DNA of 64,000 bases, taken from NCBI GenBank assembly GCA_004212075.1, contig RXIF01000012.1, positions 62,001 through 126,000 on the forward strand, given 5' to 3'. Positions 1 through 8,466 of this stretch are shown here, in pieces. The notes under the pieces are model-generated. The model did no database searches. It worked only from the letters and a program-made list of their open reading frames with translations, and was not told the origin of the DNA. Position 1 is the first letter of the stretch, and each line of letters begins with the position of its first letter. Source of the DNA: Candidatus Methanoliparum thermophilum (GTDB taxonomy: Archaea > Halobacteriota > Methanoliparia > Methanoliparales > Methanoliparaceae). The position numbers and the translations under genes are program-made.

Positions 1-38
1 ATGAGAAAGAAACCTCCAGATACCGTGGGTATGAATGA
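1..38 (+). CDS. 3' end of an upstream gene (partial)
   Basis: Reading from base 3, eleven codons stay open and end in TGA at 36-38, giving a short charged tail (EKETSRYRGYE). The stop overlaps the ATG of the next gene in an ATGA arrangement, which is typical of translationally coupled archaeal genes. Too little is visible to identify the product. Confidence 0.4.
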   Translation, partial: EKETSRYRGYE

Positions 39-1327
39 TGTATCTAAAAAAGATATCTGTATCTATTGCAATATTATACGATGTAAAAGTAGCCACGGCT
101 ATAAAAGAGAACATAAGAAAATCATCTAAAATAATAAAAGAAGGCTTTTTTGCTCTGATTATTGCTATTTTAATAGAACTTTTTGCAGGTGTTTTTCTCG
201 GCGGTATCAAAGATCTTTTTTTTACTCTTCCTGGACTGATGGTTATAATTCCTGCTACAAGAGCCTCATGTGGAAACATATTCTCCTCTATTGGATCTAG
301 AATCTCTACAAGGATGCATACCGGTGAGATAAATCTGGTAGAATTCAAGAATATATATAAAGACCCGATAATTAAAAAAAATAGGATCGTTTCAATCATA
401 CAGACATTAAATATATCTTTTTTAATAGCATTGATTGGATATATCATCGGTAAAGTCTTCAAATTTAAAATGATGCCTTTTCAGGATTTGATAATGATAT
501 CTATGACTACAGGAATCCTAGCAAATATTATATTAAGGCATTACACAGTATTCATAGCATCTAAGAGTTTTGAAAGAGGATGGGATCCTGATAACATCAG
601 TACTCCTTTAATCGCGGCATTCGGTGATCTCGTTACGATACCGATACTTTTTTTTGCATCAATCTTCTGCTCTTTCATAAAAGGATACAATACAGCATAC
701 GTAATCTTACTACTTGTTTTTATATCAGCCAGTGTCTTATCGTTAATATATGGATTAACCAAGAAAAATTTGGCAGATACTATTATTCAGTCGCTCCCTG
801 TATTGATGATCTGTATCATTATCACAATAGTGAGTGGTATCGTCTTGGAATACAATATTAATATGATAACAGTAGTTTATCTTGTTATACTGATAGCAGT
901 ACCATCTTTTTCTACATGGGGTGGCAATTTAGGAGGAGTTTTTGCATCAAGGATGATATCATCACTTTATACAGGAATGACTATAAAATTTAGATTTTTA
1001 CCAAGTTTTGATGCAGTTAAAGGATTTTTTCCGTATATCTTTTTATCTATATGTATATCTCTTGTATTGTCTATAATATTGCATATCATCTCTTTTATTT
1101 TTGGTATATCCAGTCCAGGATTCTCTAATCTCTTTTATATCTGTGTTATAACGGGAATGATCATAAGTTTAATCTCGCTCTTGATCTCGTATCTGCTAAT
1201 CTATTTATCTTGGCAATTTGGATTAGATCCCGATAACATAGTCATCCCGCTCATTGCAAGTATAATGGATGTTATTGGAACGACCTGTCTGATTATATCA
1301 TCGAACATAATATATTTAATAGGATAA
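35..1327 (+). CDS. MgtE/SLC41-type divalent cation (Mg2+) transporter, tandem-domain
   Basis: A 430-residue polytopic membrane protein built from two homologous halves, each with about five hydrophobic segments. Each half repeats two signatures: a glycine/serine pore motif (PATRASCGNIFSSIGSRIST near residue 73 and VPSFSTWGGNLGGVFASRM near 297) and a later helix beginning GWDPDNISTPLIA or GLDPDNIVIPLIA. This is the duplicated MgtE integral domain (PF01769) found in archaea and in eukaryotic SLC41, without the bacterial N and CBS domains. The expected role is Mg2+ or related divalent cation transport at the plasma membrane. In-frame stops lie just upstream, so the start is ATG 35 or 38, coupled by ATGA overlap to a preceding gene. 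Family assignment is firm; the substrate is inferred. Confidence 0.85.
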   Translation: MMYLKKISVSIAILYDVKVATAIKENIRKSSKIIKEGFFALIIAILIELFAGVFLGGIKDLFFTLPGLMVIIPATRASCGNIFSSIGSRISTRMHTGEINLVEFKNIYKDPIIKKNRIVSIIQTLNISFLIALIGYIIGKVFKFKMMPFQDLIMISMTTGILANIILRHYTVFIASKSFERGWDPDNISTPLIAAFGDLVTIPILFFASIFCSFIKGYNTAYVILLLVFISASVLSLIYGLTKKNLADTIIQSLPVLMICIIITIVSGIVLEYNINMITVVYLVILIAVPSFSTWGGNLGGVFASRMISSLYTGMTIKFRFLPSFDAVKGFFPYIFLSICISLVLSIILHIISFIFGISSPGFSNLFYICVITGMIISLISLLISYLLIYLSWQFGLDPDNIVIPLIASIMDVIGTTCLIISSNIIYLIG

Positions 1328-1350
1328 AAATAGGTACTTTACTATTAAGA

Positions 1351-1462
1351 TGCCGGGGGCGGGATTCGAGCCCGCGACCTTCAGATTGCCCAGGCGTCTT
1401 TTTAATCATTTATCAGATTCACCCTATGAGTCTGACGCCCTAACCAGCTAGGCCACCCCGGC
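1351..1462 (-). tRNA. tRNA-Met (CAU) with a 38-nt intron
   Basis: The minus strand folds as a cloverleaf: acceptor GCCGGGG/CCCCGGC with discriminator A, D stem GCCT/GGGC, anticodon stem TCAGA/TCTGA, loop CTCATAA and T stem GCGGG/CCCGC. The anticodon is CAU. The loop is interrupted after position 37 by an intron at about 1387-1424, the canonical archaeal site cut by the bulge-helix-bulge endonuclease. Exact boundaries may shift by a base because A residues flank the junction, and AATCTGA occurs both in the intron and at the exon 2 junction. Elongator Met is the likeliest identity; an Ile2 (lysidine/agmatidine type) CAU tRNA cannot be excluded from sequence alone. Confidence 0.92.
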
Positions 1463-1711
1463 ATTAAAACATCGTCTATTATTAATACTTTATCTTTGTA
1501 ACAAGGTAAATAACAAAGATCTTCTGTTTATATATAATCTTTTTGTTTATTGCTATGGGAAGTTTTGATATAAAAACCTCGCCATTTAAAGCCATTAGTT
1601 TACACACTCCGTACTTCGACATTATTCTTAAGTATATCTTGATAATATATTTTAATAATAAATTAGATGATAAAATATAACAGAATAGATTGAGAATGGA
1701 GAGATTTACTT

Positions 1712-2908
1712 ATGAAAAGAGGATTAAATAATCTGATATCTATAGAAAGAGCAATAGAAATAATAAAGGATAATATTAATCCGATCGATAGGAATAATAG
1801 AGTAACTATCGAAAAGGTTACTGGTAGGGTGTTGGCTACAGATATAGTAGCAAATTTTGACCATCCTCGATATAACAGATCTGAAATGGACGGATATGCA
1901 TTAAAATCGGAAGAAACAACGGATAAAAGAAGGTTTAAGATTGTGGGAACTATCTTTGCAGAAGATACTATGAATATAGTTATAGAACCTGGTTGTTGTG
2001 TAAAAGTGGCAACAGGTGCGAGGATTTCATATGGAACCGATGCTGTAGTAAAATTTGAAGATACTAGAAGAATAGGTGATGAGATAGAGATTTTTGAGCC
2101 TGTTAAACCCTTTCTTAATGTCTCAAAAAAAGGATCCGATTTTAAGAGAGGCGAGATTGTTTTAAAGAGTAAAGAGGTATTAAGTCCTAACAAGATAGGT
2201 GTTATTGCTGCATTAGGTCTGAAAGAGATAAATGTCTTTGATAAACCACGAATCGGGATAATATCCACAGGCAACGAGATAAAACCGATAGGGTCCATAT
2301 TGAACAAAGGAGATAGATATGACGTCAATACATATACGTTAAGTTCTCTCATATCATGTAATGGTGGGATAGCCCGATCGTATGGAATTGCTAAAGATAG
2401 GTTTGATGATGTAAAAAATCTTATAAAAAAGGCTCTAAAAGAAGATATGATAATCTTATCTGCAGGATCTTCTGTAGGAAGTAGAGATATTTTAACCGAG
2501 GTTATAGAAGATTTGGGTGAGATAAAATTTCATGGTGTCTCGATGAAACCAGGAAAACCAGTATTTTTCGGTATCGTTGATAATAAACCCATATTTGGGT
2601 TGGCAGGCAATCCAACATCTTGTTTTATCAATGCATATATTCTCTTATTACCAGCACTTAGGATTATGGCACGATTGCCTGAAAAAAAATTTATAAAGGT
2701 GAGAGCAAAAATGTCTGAAAAGGTTATATTAAAAGATGAACGGACGATGATCTATCCTGTAAAGTTGCATAATGGGGATGCTATACCAATATTCAAAGGA
2801 TCGAGCATGATAACAAGCATATCTAATTCGGATGGATTTATCTATATACCAGGCGATTTAAAAATAGTTGAGAAAGGATCGGAGGTATTTGTATATCTAT
2901 GGCAATAA
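1712..2908 (+). CDS. moeA: Molybdopterin molybdenumtransferase MoeA
   Basis: MoeA inserts molybdate or tungstate into adenylated molybdopterin, the last common step of Mo/W cofactor synthesis. The 398-residue protein shows the MoeA order: N-terminal domain with NFDHPRYNRSEMDGYAL near residue 50, a MoCF-like fold starting PRIGIISTGNEIKPIG near 188, the SAGSSVGSRD loop near 251, KPGKPVFF near 279, GLAGNPTS near 295 and a beta-rich C-terminal domain from about 325. The usual GLPGNP is GLAGNP here. A GGAG Shine-Dalgarno lies 8-10 bases before ATG 1712. The stop overlaps the start of the MobB-like gene, so the two are probably co-transcribed. Methanogen-type formylmethanofuran dehydrogenase is a plausible client. 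Confidence 0.95.
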   Translation: MKRGLNNLISIERAIEIIKDNINPIDRNNRVTIEKVTGRVLATDIVANFDHPRYNRSEMDGYALKSEETTDKRRFKIVGTIFAEDTMNIVIEPGCCVKVATGARISYGTDAVVKFEDTRRIGDEIEIFEPVKPFLNVSKKGSDFKRGEIVLKSKEVLSPNKIGVIAALGLKEINVFDKPRIGIISTGNEIKPIGSILNKGDRYDVNTYTLSSLISCNGGIARSYGIAKDRFDDVKNLIKKALKEDMIILSAGSSVGSRDILTEVIEDLGEIKFHGVSMKPGKPVFFGIVDNKPIFGLAGNPTSCFINAYILLLPALRIMARLPEKKFIKVRAKMSEKVILKDERTMIYPVKLHNGDAIPIFKGSSMITSISNSDGFIYIPGDLKIVEKGSEVFVYLWQ

Positions 2909-3558
2909 TCGGTTTTATTGGAAGATCAAACTCAGAAAAGACCAGTATGATTGTATCTATTGCACATAGATTAATGGAAAAAGGTTTCAAGGTGGCTACT
3001 ATAAAACATATTGCAGGGGCTGAAGTCAAAACGATGGATAATGCAGGCGTTAGTGTTATTGTCGGTTCATCAGATAAAGAGACTATCATCATTCTTAAAC
3101 GATCTCTAAATTTTATAGATACCGTTAATCTAGTAGAACATATGTCTTCTCCTAATGTCATCCTTGTAGAGGGGTTTAATGATGAAGATAACCTCAAGAT
3201 AGCATTGGATAATATTAACGCTAAGAATATAGTATTGGAAGGGGATAATAAAGAAGAAATTTTGAATTATATTATACAAGAGATCGAGATAGAACGAATA
3301 TACAAAAAATTACCCAGATTAAATTGTTTGAAATGTGGATTAGACTGTAAAAAGATGGCCGAATGTATCTATAAAGGGGACGCATCATTAAACGAGTGTA
3401 TCTATCTCTCAGATATAAAAGATATAAAAATAATAATGAATGATGAAGAGATACCTATGGGTAAACTCGTTAGAGAATTGACTAAAAATACACTTATAGG
3501 TCTACTATCATCATTAAATAATATCGAAAAACTTGAATTGGTATATAAGAATAGTTGA
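2899..3558 (+). CDS. MobB-like protein with C-terminal 4Fe-4S motif
   Basis: The N-terminal ~125 residues match the MobB family (P-loop protein linked to molybdopterin guanine dinucleotide formation), including GFxGRSNSEKTS at 5-16, KVATIKH at 30-36 and VILVEGFN near 95. The Walker A is abnormal: the second glycine of GxxxxGKT is Glu13 (G8-R-S-N-S-E-K14-T15). Residues about 140-165 carry CLKCGLDCKKMAECIYKG followed by another Cys, the spacing of the four-cysteine Fe-S domain PF04060. It overlaps moeA by 10 bases and has a GGAGGT Shine-Dalgarno 12 bases upstream. Nucleotide binding is uncertain because of the altered P-loop. Involvement in Mo/W cofactor metabolism follows from family and operon context. 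Confidence 0.8.
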   Translation: MAIIGFIGRSNSEKTSMIVSIAHRLMEKGFKVATIKHIAGAEVKTMDNAGVSVIVGSSDKETIIILKRSLNFIDTVNLVEHMSSPNVILVEGFNDEDNLKIALDNINAKNIVLEGDNKEEILNYIIQEIEIERIYKKLPRLNCLKCGLDCKKMAECIYKGDASLNECIYLSDIKDIKIIMNDEEIPMGKLVRELTKNTLIGLLSSLNNIEKLELVYKNS

Positions 3559-3713
3559 TCAGGAGTTTATTATCTTATAGATGTCCTGTAATCTATCACA
3601 AATTGATAACGATAGTATTATATCAAGGGATAAGGATGTTGAATATAAAAAATTATATTAAAACGTGAAAAACTTCGATTTTTTATTAATGCAAAAGATA
3701 GAGTGATTTAATA

Positions 3714-4376
3714 ATGACAATATTAACAATTGTTTATGACGACCGTACAAACTACTATGGAGGAAACATTAAAGCCGATAGGGGATTGTCTTATTTTATA
3801 AATGGAGAGAATTTACTATTTGATGCGGGAAGAGATGGAAGAATCTTGTTAGATAATATGGAAGCATTAGGAGTAGATGTAAAAAGCATTAAAAAGATTG
3901 TAATATCTCATGATCATGAGGAACATATAGGTGGTCTCTTCGATATACTTGAACTTAATTCTGACATAGATGTTTATGGATTAAGCTCTTTTTCACCCGA
4001 TATCCTTAAAAAGATCAAAAAAATGGCAAATCTAATCATAGTAGAAGAGCCTACATATATAAGCGAGAAAATATTTTCTACAGGCCCGCTTGGTAAATCG
4101 ATAAAGGAACAATCTTTGGCAATAAAAACGGGCGAAGGATTTCTGGTTTTAACTGGTTGTGCCCATTCAAGTATTGCTCAGATATTTAAAATTGTGTCTA
4201 AAAAAGGAAATATATTTGGTATCATTGGCGGAGTTCATTCTTTGGACGAGACGGATATATTCATGTTAAAAAATCTTCCTTTTTTAGCATTCATGCACTG
4301 TACACCTATTGAAGAGATCGAAAAAATTTCATCAAACATTAAAAAAATAGGTGTAGGTAACGTTATTTTTCTATGA
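3714..4376 (+). CDS. Metallo-beta-lactamase-fold hydrolase, dihydropterin-RFAP synthase-like
   Basis: A 220-residue MBL-fold protein. The metal motif is SHDHEEHIGG near residue 64 (H-x-H-x-D/E-H type), with further ligands in TGCAHSS near 148 and GGVHS near 172. This arrangement, with a lone C-terminal HCTP, matches archaeal proteins annotated as 7,8-dihydropterin-6-methyl-4-(beta-D-ribofuranosyl)aminobenzene-5'-phosphate synthase, which joins pterin and RFAP halves in tetrahydromethanopterin synthesis. The RFAP synthase of the same pathway lies at 23.5 kb. The start at ATG 3714 has only a weak GAGTGAT upstream. Family is clear; the exact reaction is inferred because many close MBL paralogues exist. 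Confidence 0.75.
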   Translation: MTILTIVYDDRTNYYGGNIKADRGLSYFINGENLLFDAGRDGRILLDNMEALGVDVKSIKKIVISHDHEEHIGGLFDILELNSDIDVYGLSSFSPDILKKIKKMANLIIVEEPTYISEKIFSTGPLGKSIKEQSLAIKTGEGFLVLTGCAHSSIAQIFKIVSKKGNIFGIIGGVHSLDETDIFMLKNLPFLAFMHCTPIEEIEKISSNIKKIGVGNVIFL

Positions 4377-4391
4377 GATTCCGCTATCAGA

Positions 4392-4814
4392 TCAATTAAC
4401 TATTGTTATAACGCCCGAATATTCTGTATCTGGATAAGATCCTCTTATCTGCATCATATATTCTCCACTGTAAGGTACGATATATTGATAAGGCTGTCCG
4501 TTATAGACAGATGTCCACCTCGGATAAATATCACTCTGTGGGGACATCCTGTCGAGTATCCTTATCTTTGCGCTATCTCCATAAGTTTTTGGTTGATCTA
4601 ATTCAATAGTAACAGCCGCTCCTTTTCTAAGATATTCGAGAGAGTAAAAATCTATCTTATTTGGGCTAACCTCACCTTGAATGTATATTATCTTTGGATA
4701 TACACTTTTTTCTCCGATCTTGTCTATCTCTACTGCATTCACAGATTGCAGAATGAGAAGCATTGATGGGATCATCAAAAGGCATCCTATGCATTTTAAG
4801 AGATTTTTTCTCAT
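4392..4814 (-). CDS. Small secreted or membrane-anchored hypothetical protein
   Basis: A 140-residue protein with a clear Sec-type signal: MRKN, a hydrophobic run from about residue 5 to 24, then VNAVE as a likely cleavage region. The remainder is beta-rich and looks like a pre-peptidase C-terminal/jelly-roll type domain (GEVSPNKIDFYSLEYLRKGAAVTIEL near 47 and YIVPYSGEYMMQI near 110). I do not recognise a specific family. It is convergent with the MBL gene and divergent from the ATP synthase operon. A TATA-like element on the minus strand lies around 4825-4838, some 15-25 bases before the start. Confidence 0.6.
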   Translation of the reverse strand: MRKNLLKCIGCLLMIPSMLLILQSVNAVEIDKIGEKSVYPKIIYIQGEVSPNKIDFYSLEYLRKGAAVTIELDQPKTYGDSAKIRILDRMSPQSDIYPRWTSVYNGQPYQYIVPYSGEYMMQIRGSYPDTEYSGVITIVN

Positions 4815-4944
4815 TTGTATTCCTCTTTTTATAATATATGATAGACAATAATAATCTATTTAAATATATGTCTAACGATTAAACAAAAGAGATTTATCGA
4901 TGCATCTTTTTGTTTTATAGTTTGGCTATAATACTTAGACAAAA

Positions 4945-4985
4945 TTTAAATAATAGTAATAATTTTCATATGGGTAGGGAGAAGG
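4945..4985 (+). promoter_or_regulatory. Promoter and Shine-Dalgarno of the ATP synthase operon
   Basis: A TTTAAATA box at 4945-4952, preceded by an A-rich BRE-like stretch, lies about 35-40 bases before ATG 4988. GGGAGAAGG at 4978-4986 is a strong ribosome-binding site and decides the start of atpH, excluding the in-frame upstream start at 4910. A second TTTAAATATA box at about 4859-4868 could give a longer leader. Confidence 0.55.
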
Positions 4986-4987
4986 AA

Positions 4988-5299
4988 ATGGTTATAGAGG
5001 TTCTAAGGGAGATTAAAGATAAAGAGGATGATTGTATTAAACAGGTTAGAGATGCCGAAGAGGAGGCAAAAAAGCGGATAAGTGATGCGGAAAAAGATGC
5101 GGATCTTTTTTATGATAAAATTGTTTCTGATGCGGAAAAAGAGGCGGATGCTGAGATAGAAAAAGCAAGAAGCAGTGCAGAAAAGGATGCTGAAAAGATA
5201 ATATCCCAAAGCAAGAGGGATATTGCACGACTTAAAGAGATATCAAGACCAAAAATCGATGATGCAGTAGATTATGCTATAGATTTCTTGTTTAGGTGA
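4988..5299 (+). CDS. atpH: A-type ATP synthase subunit H (peripheral stalk)
   Basis: A 103-residue, almost wholly charged helical protein with right-handed coiled-coil periodicity (DAEEEAKKRISDAEKDAD and similar runs), the expected size and character of AhaH. It pairs with subunit E to form the peripheral stalk that connects the A1 head to the membrane sector. The ATG at 4988 is preferred over an upstream in-frame ATG because it follows a strong Shine-Dalgarno and gives the family's usual length. First gene of the H-I-K-E-C-F-A-B-D operon; the next gene starts 4 bases after the stop. Confidence 0.92.
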   Translation: MVIEVLREIKDKEDDCIKQVRDAEEEAKKRISDAEKDADLFYDKIVSDAEKEADAEIEKARSSAEKDAEKIISQSKRDIARLKEISRPKIDDAVDYAIDFLFR

Positions 5300-5303
5300 T
5301 TCA

Positions 5304-7310
5304 ATGTCAAGAACAGTTAAAATGAAAGAGATTCATCTGATATCGACAGATGAATACAAAGATCGGATTATTAAAGAGTTGCATCGGCAAGGTGCCATCC
5401 AAATAAATGATGCAAGTAGAAGATTGGATGACGAAGAATGGAGTTCTATCTTAAAACATCATGATGTAGATCCTGATATCGGTGAGATTAATAATAAGAT
5501 TGGATTGCTAAATAAGATATTGGAAAGTTTCAAATCGGTTAAACCTAAACAAGAGGATGGCTTTTTTAAAAAATTATTCAATCCATCACCACCAGAATTG
5601 GTGAAAACATCCGATTTATATGGAGCTACCCTCTTAACTGAGACGGATAAAATAATAAAACAAGTTAAAATTGAGATAGATGACCCTTTAGATAAGATAA
5701 ATGAGATCAATAAGAGGTTAGATGATATAAACAAGTTTGCCCAAGAGATAAATAGAATTGCTTTCTTTGATATCGATCTTGGACTACTATCCGATCGGAG
5801 ATATACTTCTTCCCTTATAGGTATTGTCAAAACAGAATTTATCGATAAGTTGATCGACGAGATCGGGCAGATAACAGATAAAATATTTTTCTACAGAGAA
5901 GATATTCCAGATTCCAAAGAGGCCGTAATTGTAGTTGTATCTCTAAAAGAAGATTTTGATGCGGTGTTGAATACATTAAGACGCAGTAAGTTTGAAAGGA
6001 TACATACAGAGTTTAATGGAGAGAGCGTGGAAGGAAGACCGCGGGATATATTAAATAATCTTGAAAAAGAGAAAGAAGGGCTGAACAATAAAAAACGTGA
6101 ATATCAGAATATAATTATTGGTGCATCAGATAAATATCGAAAGGATTTAGAGGCGTATCTGGAACTTTTATCTCTGGAGAAAGATAGACGGGATGTTAAA
6201 TCTAACTTTTTAAAAACCGATAAAACATTTTTGTTAGAGGGATGGATTCCAGAATCAAGCGTTAGCCAACTCGATTATTTAACCAATATCACTAATGGAC
6301 GAGTGTATTTTAGCCTTTCAGATCCAGATCCGTCTGAGGATGTACCGGTTAAATTAAATAACAGATGGATATTTAAGAATTATGAACTTATAACAAGATT
6401 ATTCTCTATTCCACGATACGGATCTTACGATCCGACACCTATTCTTGCAATAGGGTTCATGATATTCTTCTCTCTGATGCTCACGGATGCTATGTATGGC
6501 TTCATAAACCTGATACTTGGTCTTTTACTTTTAAGAGGCGGAGGAAAATATAACACAGTCTATAGAGATTTCGGGGTTATATTTACTAGCACTGGGATTG
6601 TATCCATGATAATAGGCGCTATCACAGGAGGATGGTTTGGAGATCTATTCGTAGAGTACTTTGGCTGGACAGGATTGAATTCAATCGTGCTTTTTGAGAC
6701 CATGGGTGAAGGAGGTATATTACCACAACTCATAGGGCAACCAGGCATCATAATATTCCTGATACTTTCCATTCTTATCGGGGTTATTCATCTTGATATC
6801 GGCATCATAATAAGCATGATAGAGAATTTTAAAGAAAGAAAGATCAAAGATGCTTTCTTGGGAGATTTCTGGTTCATTTTAATCCAACCAGCGATCTTGT
6901 TACTATTGTTCAACTCATCTTATATCTTTATCGTTGCTTTATGTGTAGTTGCTTTGATTCTACTAGTATGGGGTCATAAAGGTATGTTCTTCTTCCAGAT
7001 AACTGGTATGCTCGGTGATACTTTATCCTATGTCAGATTGATGGCGCTCGGTCTCTGTACATATGGTATGGCTTTAACTTTCAACGCATTGGCCAATTTG
7101 GCAGGAGGTCCGGGTATCGGGATAATTATTGCAGCTATTATAGCTATCTTGGGACATCTGCTTAATTGGGCATTACAAACGCTTGGTGGTTTTGTACATA
7201 CTATGCGACTACATTATGTAGAATTTTTTGGTAAGTTTTTTAAAGGAGAAGGTAGCGAATTTATACCTTTTAAAGAAAGAAGAGAGAAAACTTTATTAAT
7301 GGAGGAATAA
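5304..7310 (+). CDS. atpI: A-type ATP synthase subunit I/a (membrane stator)
   Basis: A 668-residue protein with a soluble N-terminal half (about 1-350, coiled-coil stretches at 90-130 and 235-280) and a C-terminal half of about eight membrane helices from 380 on. The stator helix SYVRLMALGLCTYGMAL near residue 575 holds the arginine that releases the ion from the c-ring glutamate. SLMLTDAMYGFINLILG near 390 and HTMRLHYVEFFGKFF near 632 are typical of the family. It forms the ion half-channels and anchors two peripheral stalks. The gene has a GGTGATT ribosome-binding site overlapping the atpH stop. Confidence 0.96.
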   Translation: MSRTVKMKEIHLISTDEYKDRIIKELHRQGAIQINDASRRLDDEEWSSILKHHDVDPDIGEINNKIGLLNKILESFKSVKPKQEDGFFKKLFNPSPPELVKTSDLYGATLLTETDKIIKQVKIEIDDPLDKINEINKRLDDINKFAQEINRIAFFDIDLGLLSDRRYTSSLIGIVKTEFIDKLIDEIGQITDKIFFYREDIPDSKEAVIVVVSLKEDFDAVLNTLRRSKFERIHTEFNGESVEGRPRDILNNLEKEKEGLNNKKREYQNIIIGASDKYRKDLEAYLELLSLEKDRRDVKSNFLKTDKTFLLEGWIPESSVSQLDYLTNITNGRVYFSLSDPDPSEDVPVKLNNRWIFKNYELITRLFSIPRYGSYDPTPILAIGFMIFFSLMLTDAMYGFINLILGLLLLRGGGKYNTVYRDFGVIFTSTGIVSMIIGAITGGWFGDLFVEYFGWTGLNSIVLFETMGEGGILPQLIGQPGIIIFLILSILIGVIHLDIGIIISMIENFKERKIKDAFLGDFWFILIQPAILLLLFNSSYIFIVALCVVALILLVWGHKGMFFFQITGMLGDTLSYVRLMALGLCTYGMALTFNALANLAGGPGIGIIIAAIIAILGHLLNWALQTLGGFVHTMRLHYVEFFGKFFKGEGSEFIPFKERREKTLLMEE

Positions 7311-7313
7311 AAA

Positions 7314-7799
7314 ATGGTTGTAGAAGGAATTAGTGGTTTAGGGCTTGCCGCTATTGGGGCAGGATTAGCAATGGGTATCTCTGCAATCGGTTCCGGTCTT
7401 GGTGTAGGTATAGCGGGTGAGGCTGGAGCGGGTGTTCTTGCTGAAGACCCGAACAAATTTGGGCAGGTATTGATATATCAAGCCTTGCCACAGACGCAAG
7501 GAATATACGGATTTCTTACAGGTGTATTGATAATGATCGGTATAGGACTGCTCGGTGGCACGATAGGGGAAGTACCTATAGAAGTGGGTATGGTAGCATT
7601 GGGTGCAGGCCTTTGTTCCGGTTTAGGTGGTATAACTGCTATTGGACAAGGAATAACTGCAGGTGCTGCTGCAGGAATGGCTGCTAAAAAGCCTGAAACT
7701 TTTGGTTCTGGAATGGTTTTAACAGTTATGTCAGAGACTTTTGCGGTATTCTCTTTGCTTGTTGCAATACTATTGTTAGTAGGTATAGGATTGATGTAG
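7314..7799 (+). CDS. atpK: A-type ATP synthase subunit K/c (rotor ring), two-hairpin form
   Basis: A 161-residue proteolipid made of two fused helical hairpins (about 8-80 and 88-161). Only the second hairpin has the ion-binding carboxylate, Glu141 in VMSETFAVF; the first has the loop ALPQTQGIYGF instead. Thr61, Gln62, Tyr65, Gln112 and Glu141 reproduce the Na+ ligand pattern of the Enterococcus hirae NtpK ring, including the 29-residue Gln-Glu spacing. By analogy each subunit carries one Na+ site per four helices, which predicts Na+ coupling and a low ion-to-ATP ratio. Family assignment is seen directly; coupling ion is inferred. The gene follows atpI by 3 bases. Confidence 0.96.
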   Translation: MVVEGISGLGLAAIGAGLAMGISAIGSGLGVGIAGEAGAGVLAEDPNKFGQVLIYQALPQTQGIYGFLTGVLIMIGIGLLGGTIGEVPIEVGMVALGAGLCSGLGGITAIGQGITAGAAAGMAAKKPETFGSGMVLTVMSETFAVFSLLVAILLLVGIGLM

Positions 7800-7855
7800 A
7801 TTAAGAATACTTCATTCTTATATCTTCAAATTTTTTTTAGGAGGTATGATTTACA

Positions 7856-8452
7856 TTGTCAACAGGTGCCGAGCTTATTATCAAGGATATAGAGACAAGA
7901 ACAAAAGAAGAGATCGGAAAGATTATGGAGGATGCCGAAAAAAAGATCGCAGAAATTAGAAGAAAAAAAGAAGAAGATGCTGAAAAAGAGAAAAATAAGA
8001 TCTTAGATCGAGGTAAAAACTTAGCAGAGCGGGAAAAACAGAGAATTTTAGCGGATGCGCGAATAAAAGCAAAAAAAGAGTTTTTAGAGGAGAAAGAGCG
8101 CATTATACAAGAAGTTATAGATAAAGCAATCGATAAACTAAGAGAGATTGTGAAATCGAAAGAGTATGAAAAAAAGCTATTAGATCTTATTAAATCCTCT
8201 GTAGATATTATAGATGAAAAAAAGGTGGATATCTTGGTAAACAAGAGAGATAAAGAGACCTTAGAGAAGCATGCAGATAGATTAAATAAGATTCTTGGTA
8301 ATATAAATTATATTATAGGCAAACCAATAGATTGTATCGGTGGAGTGATTGTTAGATCTGAAAATGTCGAGGTGGATAACACCTTGGAGACGAGATTGGA
8401 AAGGTCTATGGAGAGACTTAGAGCAGATATTGCTAAGATGTTGTTTGAATAA
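7856..8452 (+). CDS. atpE: A-type ATP synthase subunit E (peripheral stalk)
   Basis: A 198-residue protein with a long charged N-terminal helix (about 1-95, rich in EEIGKIMEDAEKKIAEI-type heptads) and a globular C-terminal half ending in LERSMERLRADIAKMLFE, the usual AhaE organisation. It forms the peripheral stalk with H and contacts the head. The start is TTG 7856, placed 10 bases after AGGAGGT at 7839-7845; the ATG at 7846 is in another frame. The 56-base spacer after atpK contains a T-tract, which could reduce read-through between the rotor gene and the rest of the operon. Confidence 0.93.
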   Translation: MSTGAELIIKDIETRTKEEIGKIMEDAEKKIAEIRRKKEEDAEKEKNKILDRGKNLAEREKQRILADARIKAKKEFLEEKERIIQEVIDKAIDKLREIVKSKEYEKKLLDLIKSSVDIIDEKKVDILVNKRDKETLEKHADRLNKILGNINYIIGKPIDCIGGVIVRSENVEVDNTLETRLERSMERLRADIAKMLFE

Positions 8453-8466
8453 AAAAGGTAGATATT

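Noticed and set aside
1555-1641. 29-codon ORF upstream of moeA
   Set aside because: It has no ribosome-binding site, and its product shows no features; the region is better read as promoter and leader.
4910-4987. N-terminally extended atpH
   Set aside because: The extension spans the TATA box and Shine-Dalgarno, and the product would exceed the family length.
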